In this document: positions 40,973-52,810 of the stretch, one piece after another
Numbering within the stretch: position 1 is the stretch's first letter
Layout of the letters: every line of letters starts with the position of its first letter
Source of the DNA: Ceratorhiza oryzae-sativae
Lineage: Eukaryota; Basidiomycota; Agaricomycetes; Cantharellales; Ceratobasidiaceae
DNA length: 64,000 nt
Reading direction: 5' to 3'
Assembly (NCBI GenBank): GCA_030998015.1
Contig: JARWMV010000068.1
Location: 1 to 64,000, forward strand
Translations under genes and position numbers: made by a program
Notes under the pieces: model-generated
Seen by the model: only the letters and a program-made list of their open reading frames with translations
Told to the model about the DNA's origin: nothing
Databases searched by the model: none

Positions 40973-42028
40973 TTAAAGCTTTCCAGATCCTCGTTTGGTT
41001 CTCTTTGGCCTGCCTTTCGAGTCACCTGAGTGCTGACTTGTCTTGACTGGCATTGGTGCATCTGGTAAGCGCCTTTGCAAGTCATTTAGAACCTCTTTCA
41101 TGTCAGCAAACTTGCTGGCACGTTCCATGGTGTCTTCTATTGGGTCGTAGCCCTTCCATCTGATTTGGTAAAACAGCTCACCATTCCGCCATTCATAATT
41201 TGCAATGTGGTCCACCTTGTATTCCTCCTCTCCTTTTTCCGTTATGATTGGTGGTGGCTTGGCCTGCCTTCTTCGGAAGTCTTTATCTTCTGTGAAAGGC
41301 AAGAGGAGATTTACATGGAATACATTGTGTACACGTATAGTTTTAGGTAGGTCCAGGCGATATGCATGGGATGAGATCTTTTCTGTGATTTCAAAGGGCC
41401 CCCCTTTTCGGTTGTCCAGTTTCTTGGAGGGTCTCTTGGACGAGAGGTTTGTTAGGAGCAGCCAAACCTTGTCTCCTACCTTGAATTCCCTCCCTTTCTT
41501 TTCCATTTGTTGGTGTAATTCCATTGAGGCTCTTGCCTCATCCCATACCTTTTCCATTTGATTACGCATGTTGTCTGCAGCGGGTGCCTCAGATGGTTCT
41601 TCTCCCTCTCGGACAACCCATCTTGGGTTTTTTCCATATACTGTTTCAAATGGGGTTTGTCCTGTTGTAGCATTTACGTGGTTGTTATGGCAGAATTCGG
41701 CAATGGGTAACCATTTTACCCAATCATCTTGTCTATAATTGCAGAAGGTTCTTAAGAACCCTTCTACCCATTGATTTGTCCTTTCCGACAGACCATCTGT
41801 TTCTGGATGGAAAGCAGTGGAGAATCTGGGCTTTGTCCCAATTCCTTTGTATAGGGCCTTTAGGAATTGGCTGTTAAAGGTTGGCCCTCGGTCTGAGACA
41901 GTGGTTTCTGGGGTCCCGTGATGTCTCCATACTTCCCTTATGAATATTTCTGCCAGTTCTTCTGCATTGGTGCTCTCCAGACATGGTACAAAATGGGCCT
42001 GCCAGGAGAAGCGATCTACAACTGTCAA
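40973..42028 (-). pseudogene. Gypsy C integrase core, GPY/F and chromodomain
   Basis: 351-codon frame: TVVDRFSWQAHFVPCLES, catalytic D in SDRGPTFNSQF, E in DGLSERTNQWVEGF, GPY/F module (GGPFEITEKISSHAYRLDLP), chromodomain (ELFYQIRWKGYDPIEDTMER) and a basic tail (GRPKRTKRGSGKL). The frame joins the upstream one through a single-base loss near 42050, in a run of T/A. Apart from this the domain is undamaged; given other homopolymer indels, the break may be an assembly error. Confidence 0.88.
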
Positions 42029-42864
42029 GATACTGTCGTACCCCTTTGAGACAGGTAATTTGACATGAAATCATATGCGACATCTGCCCATGGTTTCCAT
42101 GGGATTGGTAAGGACTTCAGGGGAGTGCCTTGTTTGTGTCCTTTGCTTCTTTGACACGTTTCACAAGATTCCACATATCGGTTTACTTGGGCCTTCATTC
42201 CTGGCCAATAGTAATCCCTTGATAGTAATTCTAGTGTTCGGGCTTGTCCCTGATGACCTGCCACTGGGGCGTCATGGCACTCCTCAAGGAGACTCAACCT
42301 CAAGTCCTTGTCATCTGGGATGTAGAGCCTATCGTCATACCTTAATAGGCCCTCCTTCATTTCATACCATCTAAATTCCTTCTGTACTGAGGGCGGTAGT
42401 TGTTCTTTATTTGCCACACTCAGCCTTAAGGATCTGATAGATTCGTCTTCTTCCTGAGCTTCTTTAAGCTCTTCCCAGAAATTCCCCTGTACTTCTGCCA
42501 TGAAACCTATGAACCTTTCTTCTGGAATCATGATCTGTGGTTCCATAGGGGTATCCCCATGGTCGCTCCTTCTGGAAAGGGCATCTGGCTTCTGTGAGAG
42601 TTTCCCTGGTCTATACACAATCTGAAAATTGAAGGGTGCCAGAGTGAGATACCATCTGGCATGCCTTCTATTCCACATCTGGGCATTTTGCCAGTACTGG
42701 AGGTTCCTATGGTCAGTGTATATCACAATAGGTTCCTCTGTCCCTTCTAAGTATAACCTCCAGTGCTCTAAGGACCTAACAATTGCAAGCAACTCCTTGT
42801 CGTAGGTGTCATAATTTTTCTCTGGTGGGGTGAAGCTCTTCGATAGGAAGGCAATTGGATGCAA
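42025..42864 (-). pseudogene. Gypsy C RNase H and integrase zinc domain
   Basis: HPIAFLSKSFTPPEKNYDTY and DKELLAIVRSLEHWRLYLEG (RNase H), YTDHRNLQYW, then HHCC zinc domain (HDAPVAGHQGQARTLELLSR; CETCQRSKGHKQG) and the first catalytic Asp region (WADVAYDFMSN). Separated from RT by one base in the run CCCCCC at about 42893-42898. Confidence 0.88.
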
Positions 42865-42874
42865 TCGGTTGTCA

Positions 42875-43849
42875 TCACCCTTTTGGCTTAGTACCCCCCA
42901 TGGCCACTCCTGAGGCGTCTGTTTCCAGTATGTATGGCCTGTTTGGGTTTGGGTGGATCAGGACTGGTTCTCTTGCTACTGCTTCTTTGATAGCTTCAAA
43001 TGCTTCCTGTTGTTTTCTTTCCCACAGGAATTTGACATCTTTTTGGGTGAGATCTGTGAGGGGTTTGGCTAAGGTACTAAACTTCTCTATCCACCTTCTA
43101 TAGAACCCCACGAAGCCTAGGAAGGCTTGGACTTCTTTTACTGTGTTAGGTTCTGGCCATTCTAGAACTGCCTTTACCTTTTCCTTTTCCATCGATATCC
43201 CTTCCGGGGATATGACAATTCCGATGAAGCTTACCTCCTTCACAAAGAACTGACACTTGTGTGGTTTGAGGAAGAGGTGGTTTTCCCTCATTCTTCTTAA
43301 CACTTCCCTGACATGTTGTACGTGTTCTTCCCTGTTTCTGGAAAACACTAGTACATCGTCCATGTAGATTACCATATAATCGTCTATTATATCATGGAAC
43401 TTTTCCATCATGAACCTGGTAAAGGTTCTTGGTCCCTCTTTTACTCCGAATGGCATGACCAAGCATTCAAACTGGCCTTCTCCTGTCCTGAAAGCTGTTT
43501 TCCATTCGTCTCCCTCTTTTACCCTGATGTTGTTGAACCCCCATCGAACATCCATTTTTGAATAGATGGTTGCATCCTTCAGTCTCTCAATCAATTCTAT
43601 TTGGATTGGAAGTGGAAACCTGTCTGGCTTGGTGATGTCATTCATCTTACGGTAGTCGACTACCAACCTAAGCCCTCCATCTGCTTTGTTCACATAGAAA
43701 CAGGGTGCAGCTACAACTGACTGGCTGGGCCTTATTTTCCCGTTTCTTAGTTCCTCCTCTAGGTACTCCCTGAGCGCCTTTGTTTCTGCTGGCGACATAC
43801 TGTACCTCTTTGCAGGCTTTGGCAGCTCCGCTCCCTCGATCAGGTCCAT
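42875..43849 (-). pseudogene. Gypsy C reverse transcriptase
   Basis: 324-codon frame with DYRKMNDITKPDRFPLP, YSKMDVRWGFNNIRV, VMPFGVKEGPRTF and the catalytic VIYMDDVLVFSR, then thumb and RNase H start (ILETDASGVAMGG). All catalytic residues are intact. Frame breaks at both ends look like single-base indels (43850-43858; 42875-42898). Confidence 0.9.
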
Positions 43850-43857
43850 TTTGAAGT

Positions 43858-44382
43858 CTAGGTTACCTCGGTGGGGTGGAAGTTCTCGGAAACCTTCTTC
43901 CCCAAATAGGTCTTCAAAATCCCTAAATTCTTCTGGGATTTGTAGGCTTCACTTGCTGCCCTTGCCTTGATTTCGTTTGGGTATGAGATGGTAAGGTCTT
44001 TCCAATCTATGATAGGTTCTGCTTCTTCAAGCCATTCTTTCCCTAGGACTATGTCTGTGTCACCTAGGGTCATTACATAAAGGGAGCATTTTAGTGTCTT
44101 CCCTTCCACTTCGATGTTTAGTTCTGCCCTTTCTTCTATGGCATCCTTGATTTCATTCCCATCAATGGCCACAATTGATTTCTTGTGTTTGAGGGGAGTG
44201 GTTGGGATCCTTTTTTCCCTTGAATAGGCCTTATCGATGAAGTTGGTTGAAGATCCTGAGTCAATCAGCGTCTTAGCTGGTTCCATGATTCCCTCTACCG
44301 TAGTGTATATTATTGATTGATTACTAGACTTCTTGAGGTAACATACATCTGCGGTAGGGGTTATATTGGGGTCCTCCAACAT
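43858..44382 (-). pseudogene. Gypsy C protease
   Basis: Retropepsin-like: AKTLIDSGSSTNFIDKAY (active-site D-S-G), GDTDIVLGKEWLEEAEPIID downstream. Starts MLEDPN at 44382, shortly after the gag stop (44400-44402), in the -1 frame relative to gag. How pol is reached from gag is not clear. Confidence 0.85.
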
Positions 44383-44399
44383 GGAAGTGGTAGGACCAA

Positions 44400-45455
44400 T
44401 TAGTTTTCCGACTCAGAGCTGCTTTCTTCCTCAACTTGTCTGCTGGCCTTCCCTTGTATCTTAGCTTTGTCGTAGGTCCACTGGCCTCGGCACTCCTTCA
44501 GGACATGCCCTGATTTACCGCATTTGATACAGAGTCCTTCTTTCCTTCGCCTGTCCTTTTCACTGTTTGGTATCCTTACCATGTTGTTGGTTTGGGTGTT
44601 CCCCTGTTTGCCACTGGTCCCTAAAGGCTTGTTCCCCCCTTGTTTGTATTTTGCTGGTGCCCAGGTTGAATTTGATGAGTTGCTGGTCCTTGTATTCATT
44701 TTCTGGTTTGCAAACTGCATGTCATCCATTTTGCAGGCAAAGTCGATTAATTGATCTAAGGTATATGATGGACCTTCAGCCTCATTTGCCAGTACTTCAA
44801 TCCTTAAGATCTCTTGTTGTACTTCGGGTTTTAAACCTTCCCTGAATTGGTCCTTGAGGGCTTCCTGGTTCCAGTCTACCTCTTGGATCAGGATCCAGAA
44901 TTGGGTAGCATAATCCAATGCACTCTTGGTCTGTGTTAATTTCCTTAGTTTCTGGATGGTCTTTTTGTTTATGACTGGGTCATTAAAAGCATCCAGGAAT
45001 CCCTTCCTGAAATCCTTCCAGGATGCAAGAATACCTGTGTGTTCGCCTGCTAGTAGTTTCCGGCGGTACGGTTGTGCCCAGTTTGCTGCTTCCCCCTCCT
45101 CCATGTTCATTAGCACAGCAGATATCTTTTTTTGGTCATCAAAGGCTGATTTGTCATAGTCAGCAAAGAAAAGTTCCATGCTGATTATGAAGTTCTCTGC
45201 TTCCTTCCCCTTTTTCCCATTAAATTTGCTGGGTCTCCCTAGTCTCGCCTCCTTAGGAGTGTGGTTTGCAGCAAGGGTAGGTTGGTTTGCTTGGGATGGA
45301 GGTTCTGTTCGGGGTCTTATTGTGGACTCAGCCTGGAAGGTTCTTCCCAGAAAGGGTGTTCGTACTGGGGAGGCTGAGGGGGATGTGAGGGGCTTCCTAT
45401 GACCACCCTAGTTCTTCCCCTGGTTTCTTCTGTCCTTTCCCTTGGCCTTCCTGCT
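44400..45455 (-). pseudogene. Gypsy C gag, capsid and nucleocapsid part
   Basis: Open from about 45230: ADYDKSAFDDQKKISAVLMN, capsid-like helices (WKDFRKGFLDAFNDPVINKK), and a CCHC knuckle CIKCGKSGHVLKEC near 44485-44530, ending SESEN. 45180-45455 contains the frame change from the N-terminal part. Confidence 0.87.
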
Positions 45456-46232
45456 TCAGTTGTTCCAGAGCTCATTTCCTAGATCGGTTACCTGTTGTTC
45501 TAGTGCGATTAGGATCTCCCCTGTGTTTTCAGTTTTCTTCTCTAAGCTTTCGAGCTTTCGCTCTTGCATTCCCAGTACCTGGTTTATTTCCATGGAGATG
45601 TCCTTTAATTCTTTTATCAGGTTCCCCATTTCTGCTTTTAGGTCGTCCTGGTTCTTTGCCACGTAGAGGACATTTTTGTTGGATGTTTCCATTGACCTTA
45701 CCATCCAGTCCACGTTTCCTTCTTGTCGGGTTAGTGATATTTGACACTGATTTATACCTGTGATTGCCTTTTCTAGTTCCCTATGATTATTGTCTCTAAG
45801 TTCCTTGAGCCCCGCCCTGATGGCCGTGGCAATGGTGTGAATAGGGTTGGCAGTGGCTATGGCTCCAGGACCTGGCTGGGGTTGTGTCCTTGCCTCTTCC
45901 GCCAAGGCTGTGCCTTGTTCGTATATGGTTCGGGTCATATCTTCTACCTCATCCCTCTCTGGATTTGAGATATCTTCTGGGTCTGGATTTATCAGGTGAA
46001 TTGGCGGTTGAGGGCTGCGGAGTGGTATTCCCCCTATTTCCCCTCCCAGGATGGGGGCCCAAGTGGGGTTGGGTTGAGCCACTGGTCGTGGGTTTTGTGG
46101 CAACCCCCCTGGCATTCCTTGGAGGGTCTCATCTGGGTTACCTTCAGCCTCTGGGGAAGCAATGGGTTTGGGTGATTGTGGCCTACTATTTGCCACTCTG
46201 CTTTGAGATCGAGTTTGTGGTCTCTGTGACAT
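45456..46232 (-). pseudogene. Gypsy C gag, N-terminal part
   Basis: 258 codons from ATG 46232 (MSQRPQTRSQSRVANSRPQS): Pro/Arg-rich start, then a long Glu/Lys/Leu-rich helical region (LIKELKDISMEINQVLGMQE; KLESLEKKTENTGEILIALE) likely to form a coiled coil. The frame ends at 45456 and gag resumes in another frame. Confidence 0.8.
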
Positions 46233-46339
46233 AGTTTCTTTATGTTCTCTTATGTATCACAGGAGTTAGCTGGTTTTCTCGTGTACTCAGCCCTTAGTAT
46301 CTGTGCAGTATACTTATGTTCGCCACTAGTTAAGTTAAG

Positions 46340-46353
46340 AGCTTGCTTTATAA
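46340..46353 (-). promoter_or_regulatory. Self-priming PBS, family C
   Basis: Minus strand TT followed by ATAAAGCAAGCT next to the 5' LTR. Complementary over 12 nt to the LTR RNA segment at 46493-46482, about 27 bp downstream of TATATAAGG (46528-46520). Confidence 0.7.
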
Positions 46354-46909
46354 TGTTGTGACCCTCTGGAGGCTCCCTTGTGGAGCACTTAAGTAGTGGC
46401 TGCGTTTACGGTTTGGTGCTATGCAGTATGTATTGAGCGTTCTAGTTACAGTGTTTGCTATGGTCTATGGTGGTTGACAAGATAAAGCAAGCTGAGGCGT
46501 CCAGTCTTGCTTTATCCTCCTTATATATACCTGTGGCTGCGGTGGCTGCGGACGTATTATCTAAGCACACTCCGCAGTAGGTGTAGGTTATGTACAGTAC
46601 TATGGGTTAGGTAATTGTTTGTCTTAAGTTTGTGCGGCTCCGAATCTTATAGAGCCGCGCGAGGTCCGAGGGGTAGGCGCTGAGGTCACGTGACCCTTCT
46701 GTAAGCGCCAAGATCACGTGACAACTCGCTCCTCGCTCCAAGTAACAATGGAGAGAAATGCTGGAGCGAGTTCAGGGTAACCACCGTAAGCGCCGGCTAA
46801 GCGCCGAGGTCACGTGACCTTGTTTATGGCTTGTTCCGCTTAGGAAAAATGCCATAAATCTGTAGAAATATTTGGTTGTTTTGTTATGTCCGTTTGACAG
46901 GTCATAACA
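46354..46909 (-). repeat. 5' LTR of gypsy C
   Basis: 556 bp, TGTTGTGACC...GTCATAACA, followed by TSD AATCA (46910-46914). CACGTG boxes at 46687, 46715 and 46811; one 113-bp unit fewer than the 3' LTR. Confidence 0.95.
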
Positions 46910-46914
46910 AATCA

Positions 46915-49606
46915 AGCAACTTGTACATCTGTTTATATAGAATACAATGGATAAATCCAGGTGGTACATTGGCATGTATACAAGAGAAATAAAGTACAAA
47001 TAGAGATAAAACACATAATATCAGACATGAGACATAGTTGAGTGGCTTGGTGAGTGCATCAGCAAGGTTTTCTTTGGACAGAATGAACAATACCATAAGA
47101 TTTTTCTTGTGGATTTTGTCTCAGACAAAATTGTACAGTATGTCAATGTGTATTGTATGCATTTTGTTTGTTGGGTTGTGCACAGATTCAATTGCCAATT
47201 GATTGTTGCATAGAATTGGTGATGGTGTCAGCAACAAATATTTAACACTGATGTCATCAAGAAACTGCACAATGGCCTTGAGTTCTTTTGTGGTGTGGCA
47301 GCAGGCAACAGTTTCAGCCTCCATAGTAGACAGTGCAACAGACAAGTGACATTTGCTAAGCAGCATATAGTAGTGCCAGCTAGGATAACAACAGATCCCA
47401 AGATTGACTTGCAGTTGTGTTGAGTAGCAAAGTCCAAGTCAGTGTAAGCAACTTTGTAGAATGGTTTATTGCCATTGTAAGTGAGTCTGATTTTGGCCAT
47501 TGTCACAAGGTAGTGGTGAATGCACTTTAAGACATTTATATGTGCAGCACCATAGCAGGTGGAGTGACAAGCAAGCATGCCAACAGTGAAAGTGATGTTG
47601 GGACAGATGCAGCAAGAGATCCAGAAAAGGCAACCAAGTTGAGTAATGTACAGGTAGTTGATTTTCTCAGTCGAAGGCTCAAGTACAGGCATAGTATTGG
47701 ACATAGGGGTGGTTGTGGGAGTGGTGTTTTCAAGGTTGGCAAGCTTTACAATAGACTTGATGTATGACTGTATGGTCAATGAGAGTGTATGGCAGGCACA
47801 ATTGTGAGTGATAGCAATACCAAGAAGAGACAAGTCTTGCCAAGATCTTTACAGTCAAATAAATCTAGGATTTCCTGCTTGATTGTTTTGATGTGTCCAG
47901 CAGTGCAGCAGATAACAAAATCATCAACATAGCATATGATGATTGAGTAGATGCCATCCTTTGTGCAAGTAAAAATAGAAGCATCCTTGGCTGACAGACA
48001 ATAGCCAATGGCAGTAAACTTGCTGTTCCTGAAAACTTCCCATGGGTGGCCAGCTTGATGCAAGCTGTAGAGGGCCTGAGTGACAAGCATAAGGTTTGGT
48101 CTGCCTTTGCCATAACCTTTGGGGAACTTGACATAGAGAGGAATGTCCATTGGCACATGAGTGTATGCACTGGTACATCAACCATATGGCAGTCAAAATC
48201 AGCATGAGCAACAAGAGCAAACATAGTGCGGATGTATGCAAGGTCAGGGGTGTTCAAGAAGGTTTCATTGTACATGAGGCCAGCAATTTGTCAATTCCTG
48301 TGGATTACTAGCCTAGCTTTTAGACAAACCTTGTTACTGTTGGCATCTTGTTTGATTTTCAGTACCAGGCCTGAGGTGAGTATCTGTTGGCCACACAGTA
48401 CTTTGCAATGATTGATGACCTTATAGATGTTTTGTTTCTGCAGCTGTTTGAATTCAGCATCTAGGGCAGTGATCCAGTCTTCATTACAGTCAGATTGAAG
48501 AGCATCCAACCATCTAGGAGAGTCGGAGTCAACTAGGTCAGGTTGGGTGAGCAAGGTGAAATGTTTGGTGGCCCAGGCATTGTAGCATGGCATGTTGTTG
48601 TTGCAATTAGAGCCTAGTGCAAGAAAACAGTTGTGTATGCGCTTGGGTAGCTGTGAGCAATACATGTGGTCCCCAATAGTAGTTGTATCAATGCAATAGA
48701 CCTTGCCAGGGTTGTGTATGTAAGAACCAGAGTGTGTATGCATATTGTCAAGTGCCTGGAGCCAGAGTACACATTTGGGTTTGGATTTCTCATTGAGCTG
48801 TTTGTGATGGTAAGGATTTTTGCCAGCATGCACCTGTGTTCTTGTGGTACAGTGAGTTATGCCAGGGATAGTGCAATTGGAGGGTTTGGATGTGGTAGGT
48901 GTGGCAGCAGGTCAATGTGAATGCTCAGTGGGCTTGACAGTAGTGGTAGGAATGTGTGCAGTAGGTGTGGGATCAGGTTGCAATGATATGGAGGGCTCAC
49001 CCAAGCCTGGTTGGTCAAGTCTTGGGGCTGAGTGGTTGTATGCACCATTTGTGGTGCTTCAGGCCAATGCCCATCTCCCCCTCACTCAGTGCAAAGACTT
49101 GAATCCATTTTTTGTCTGATAGGCTGTCAGGTTTCTTTGGATGATGTGATAGGGGCTGGTGATTCAAATGAGATTGGATAAGGGAGGCAGTGTAGGAAAT
49201 AGATATTGTGCAATGTGTGGATTGTGCAATCGGGCCATGCAAGGTAGCACCAAACCCTGCCAGAGTTCCTGTCAATCCCTGTGAAAATTGTGCAGCAGGT
49301 CTTGGCCTTGAGCTTTGAGTGGCCTTTGTTTTGAATGAGGACATGGCATGTTGTGCTGAACAATTGAAAGTATGACATGTTCATAGGCTTGTTGAACATT
49401 CAATTTGGGGATGTGCCATCCTCCTTGCATTTTGTGTGGCATATTGTTGCCTATAAGGTTTGTGTAGGCAACTGCTTCTTGCCAAAGAAAGAGTTTCTGT
49501 GAGTATTCAAATGACCATGTATCACAGCATGAGAGTGCTCAGCTAAGGTACAATGGGTGTGTTCAGTGGGACCATTTTGTGCAGATGAATAGGGCACTGT
49601 TGTAGT
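46915..49606 (-). pseudogene. Copia 2 pol: end of integrase, RT and RNase H (decayed)
   Basis: Ty1/copia-type order on the minus strand. Post-integrase region (CHVLIQNKGHSKLKAKTCC, about 49330). RT start (WITALDAEFKQLQKQNIYKV, about 48470). Polymerase core with the copia-type CYVDDFVICC (about 47905). RNase H (STMEAETVACCHTTKELKAI at about 47320; LSKENLADALTKPL at about 47080). Many stops and frameshifts. The left end reaches the probable LTR, interrupted by gypsy C at 46909; the right end is cut by copia 1 at 49607-49611 and the integrase core resumes at 63657. Confidence 0.85.
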
Positions 49607-49611
49607 AATTT

Positions 49612-49848
49612 TGTAGAATATTCATGTACATACTCAAATGATCTAGAATGTGTATGAGTCAGTAATTGAGTAAAGTGTGAATGCATCATGTATGCACAGT
49701 ATATGCGCAGCAGTAGAGCATATGACTTGTGTGAATACATTGGGTATAAATAAGGACTCTATGAGCCCCCCATACTCCATCTCTTCACTTACACTTACAC
49801 ATTCTTTTGTAAACCGTTTCTATATAATATATACATTTGATTTCTATA
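49612..49848 (+). repeat. 5' LTR of copia 1
   Basis: TGTAGAATATTCATG...TGATTTCTATA, 237 bp; GGGTATAAATAAGG promoter-like box near 49742. Identical length to the 3' LTR. Confidence 0.95.
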
Positions 49849-49863
49849 GGATATGAGCCCTGC
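49849..49863 (+). promoter_or_regulatory. Copia 1 primer-binding site (internal tRNA type)
   Basis: GGATATGAGCCCTGC follows the LTR. Its complement contains GGGCTCATA, as in the anticodon arm of initiator tRNA-Met, the kind of half-tRNA primer known for Drosophila copia. Match is partial. Confidence 0.5.
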
Positions 49864-49928
49864 CCATACACTTTAAACCAGAAGAGAGAAATATATATAC
49901 CTGAGTACTCAAAACAAATTAGCATACC

Positions 49929-50762
49929 ATGACCGATAGCATGCAAACAACTGTAGCTAGCAGTCTACACTGCATCGAGCCATTGCGGGGGACAGAGAAC
50001 TATAATGTTTGGCATGTGCAAATGGAGGACATACTCACTGACCTTGATTTGTACAGATACATCAACCGATCTAAGTCACTACCACCCAAAACACTTGAAG
50101 TTACCCTTTCAGACAGGAAAGATGCTGCAGGGAAAGCCTTACCAGACAAGACAAAAACCATGGATAACAAAGAATATAATAAATGGTTAAAGTCAGACCA
50201 GAAAGCCTTATCAAATATAAGACTATGAGTAGATGGAAACATACTCACACACATACAGACATGTGAGTATTCCACCAACGTGTGGGATCTCTTGGCGTCC
50301 ACCTTCCAAGTCAAAGGCACAGTTGGACTAATCAATCTGTGAAGAAAATTCTTTAGTCATCACATGGCCAAGACTGACAATATTGAGGAACACATACAGC
50401 ACATGCACAGCTGGTTCCAACAAATAAATCTAATTGCACCAAGGTCAATAACTGAAGTGGATTGGATAACAACTTTAGTAGCCAGCTTACCAGATTCATG
50501 GGATACATTCACTCAATCCATAAGCTTCCGATTCAAAACAGACAACGTAAACAAGCTAGCGGATCAAATAAGTGATCTACACTCAAGGATATTAGCCAAG
50601 GCACACCAAAGAAGTAATTGTAACAACGAACCAAAAGTGTTCTTCAGTACAAATAAGTTCCAACAGAATAGGCCTACACGTACCAATACAAAACCTCCAG
50701 ACAAGTCAAAGTCAAAGTGCAAGAATTGCAGAAAGATCAGGCACTGGGCAAACAAATGCTGA
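49929..50762 (+). pseudogene. Copia 1 gag
   Basis: Starts MTDSMQTTVASSLHCIEPLR; LRGTENYNVWHVQMEDIL is typical of copia Gag. Interrupted by TGA at 50226 and again near 50341, both at Arg-compatible sites. Ends with zinc knuckle CKNCRKIRHWANKC (50717-50759) and a TGA. Confidence 0.88.
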
Positions 50763-50885
50763 AGCCTGGGAGGAGGCACATACAAGCAAAGTCAGCTCAA
50801 CAAAGCAAACAAAGGAAATTTCCATAACCGAAGATTTGACTCACCCAATAAGAGTCAAACTGGCAATGCACATACACATATAGCC

Positions 50886-52810
50886 ATGTCAAACAACAGC
50901 AAAACCCCCAAGTACGCCTTTTCAACCTATGAAGATCAACTGACATTAGTAAGTATTGACTGTAATACGTGGCTAGCTGATAGCAGAACTACAACTCACA
51001 TCGCTAGGGACCTAGAGGCATTTACTACATATAGTAAATTGTCTGGTTACATCACTGGAGTCACTGGTAAAGAGCCAATTCTAGGCTGAGGCTCAGTTAG
51101 ACTCAGATGTAAAATAGATCCAAACAAAGATCAATACAAGACTATTGTCCTGACAAATGTAGCGCATGTACCTGGATCACCTGCTAATCTAATCAGCTTA
51201 TTGCTGATCACTGATAAGGGCATGTGTGTCTCATTGGACTGCAACAAGCTAATCATAACAGACACAAATAATCATAAAGTAGTGATTGGGTCAAAACTTA
51301 ATGATTGCATACAGGGCAGTTTGTGGAAGATTGACACTCAAACAATAAGCAACCCTGTAGACAGTAGAACAATAAACAAGGTTGCACTTGTGAAACAAAC
51401 TGGCCAAACCTGGTATGATTGGCATAGGATTCTGGGTCACCTAAATGTGCAGACACTCAAGTGATTGAAAAGTACTAATGCTGTCAAGGGAATGGAAGTT
51501 GCTGATGATAAAATAGGCTTGACCTTTGAATGTGAAGCATGCATGCAATCAAAAGCACATATAAAGCCCTTCCTGAAACAGTTGCAAACAATTGTGAATG
51601 AGATAGGCGAACTCATAGTTACCAATGTGTGGGGACCGGCTTGCATCACATCCATCAGTAAATATAGATATTATGTATCATTCACAGATGTAGCTACACG
51701 TTTTACAAAACTAAGTTTTCTGAGACACAAAGACAAGACTTTGAGAGAATACAAGGCATTCGAAGCAATGTTAGAAACACAGAAATCTAAGAAAATAAAA
51801 CACATACAATTTGATAATGGAGGTGAGTTTGTAAATAAAGAATGGTTCGAGCATGCCACTCTGAAAGGAACTATTTTGGAAACTACAGCCCCATATTCAG
51901 CTCAGCAAAACGGAATTGCTGAACGGCTAAACAGGACACTTACTGAAAAAGTGCAAGTGATGATGCTCAAGTCAGGAGCACCAAAGTTCTTATGGAACAA
52001 AGTGATAGCATATGCATGCTATCTAAAGAACTGGGTGCCCACATAAGTACATGGAGCATTCTGGAAAACACTGTACAAGCTCTTTTGGGGTAAGAAACCA
52101 AACTTTAGCCAATTAAGGCTGTGGGGAACGAAATGTTACATACTTAATCAAGGAGAGAACATATCAAAATTAGACCCTAAAACTTTTACAGGTATATTTA
52201 CAGGAATATCAGATGTACAAGGTAAAAGTTGGAGATATTACAAGCCTGGAGCTAATTGCATAATGCACTCATGGAACGTCTTGTTTACATGAGTATATGC
52301 ACAGCCTGCAGGTATGCAAGATGATCCAGAATGGGTAGAAACAGTTGTTCCACCTGCTGAGGGGGAGTCAAGTCAGAATAGCAGCACTGCAGAACAAACT
52401 GTAGAACTTACTGGAACAGGGGGAGATACCAAGCTGAGCAGCAAGCGAAAGAATGACTCAGTAGATGCAGGAGAGCAGAAAGGTATAAAAGAGGAGACTA
52501 AGAGCATGAAGAAAGCATCCAACTCACAACTTTCATCTACTCTTATTCACTCTGTCACCTCTAAACCACCCAACTGCTCTATTATGCTTAACACCCCTCA
52601 CCCTGATACTTCTATATTGCTTAATTGAATTAATGCTGTTGACCAACAACACCGGCATGCGAACCTGTTGCAACAACCCCAATGCTCCAGCTATCACTTT
52701 GGAACAAGAGTGTGGAGGAGTCAAAATCAAGATCAACAACTCCACCATGACAGGTAAGCTCATGTATGAGGATAAAAATGAGGTATCTAACCTTGTATTA
52801 GGACTCACCT
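50886..52810 (+). pseudogene. Copia 1 pol: protease and integrase
   Basis: Protease motif LADSRTTTHIA (about 50974), where D-S-G has become D-S-R. Gag-pre-integrase WYDWHRILGHLNVQTLK at about 51410. Integrase zinc Cys in FECEACMQSKAHIKPF, catalytic D (VTNVWGPACITSISKYRYYV), D in HIQFDNGGEFVNKEW, E in QQNGIAERLNRTLTEK (about 51905). A Ser/Thr/Glu-rich spacer (52314-52628) runs to the element 3 insertion. In-frame stops at 51087, 51462 and later. Confidence 0.88.

Larger units (their letters stand above)
36635..46909 (-). mobile_element. Ty3/gypsy family C with Rep-like cargo (10.3 kb)
   Basis: Complete element with LTRs 36635-37303 and 46354-46909 and perfect TSD AATCA (36630-36634, 46910-46914). 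Order on the minus strand: 5' LTR, self-priming PBS, gag, protease, RT-RNase H, integrase-chromodomain. A non-retroviral region (about 37304-40972) with a CRESS-type Rep gene and other ORFs follows, then the polypurine tract and 3' LTR. CpGs are largely retained, so it is fairly recent. Inserted into copia 2. Gag and pol have several 1-nt frame breaks. Confidence 0.95.

Noticed and set aside
44400..44420. Classical -1 frameshift heptamer at the gypsy C gag/pol junction (GGAAAAC)
   Set aside because: It does not fit the X-XXY-YYZ rule in the gag frame, and neighbouring frames are affected by likely indel errors.
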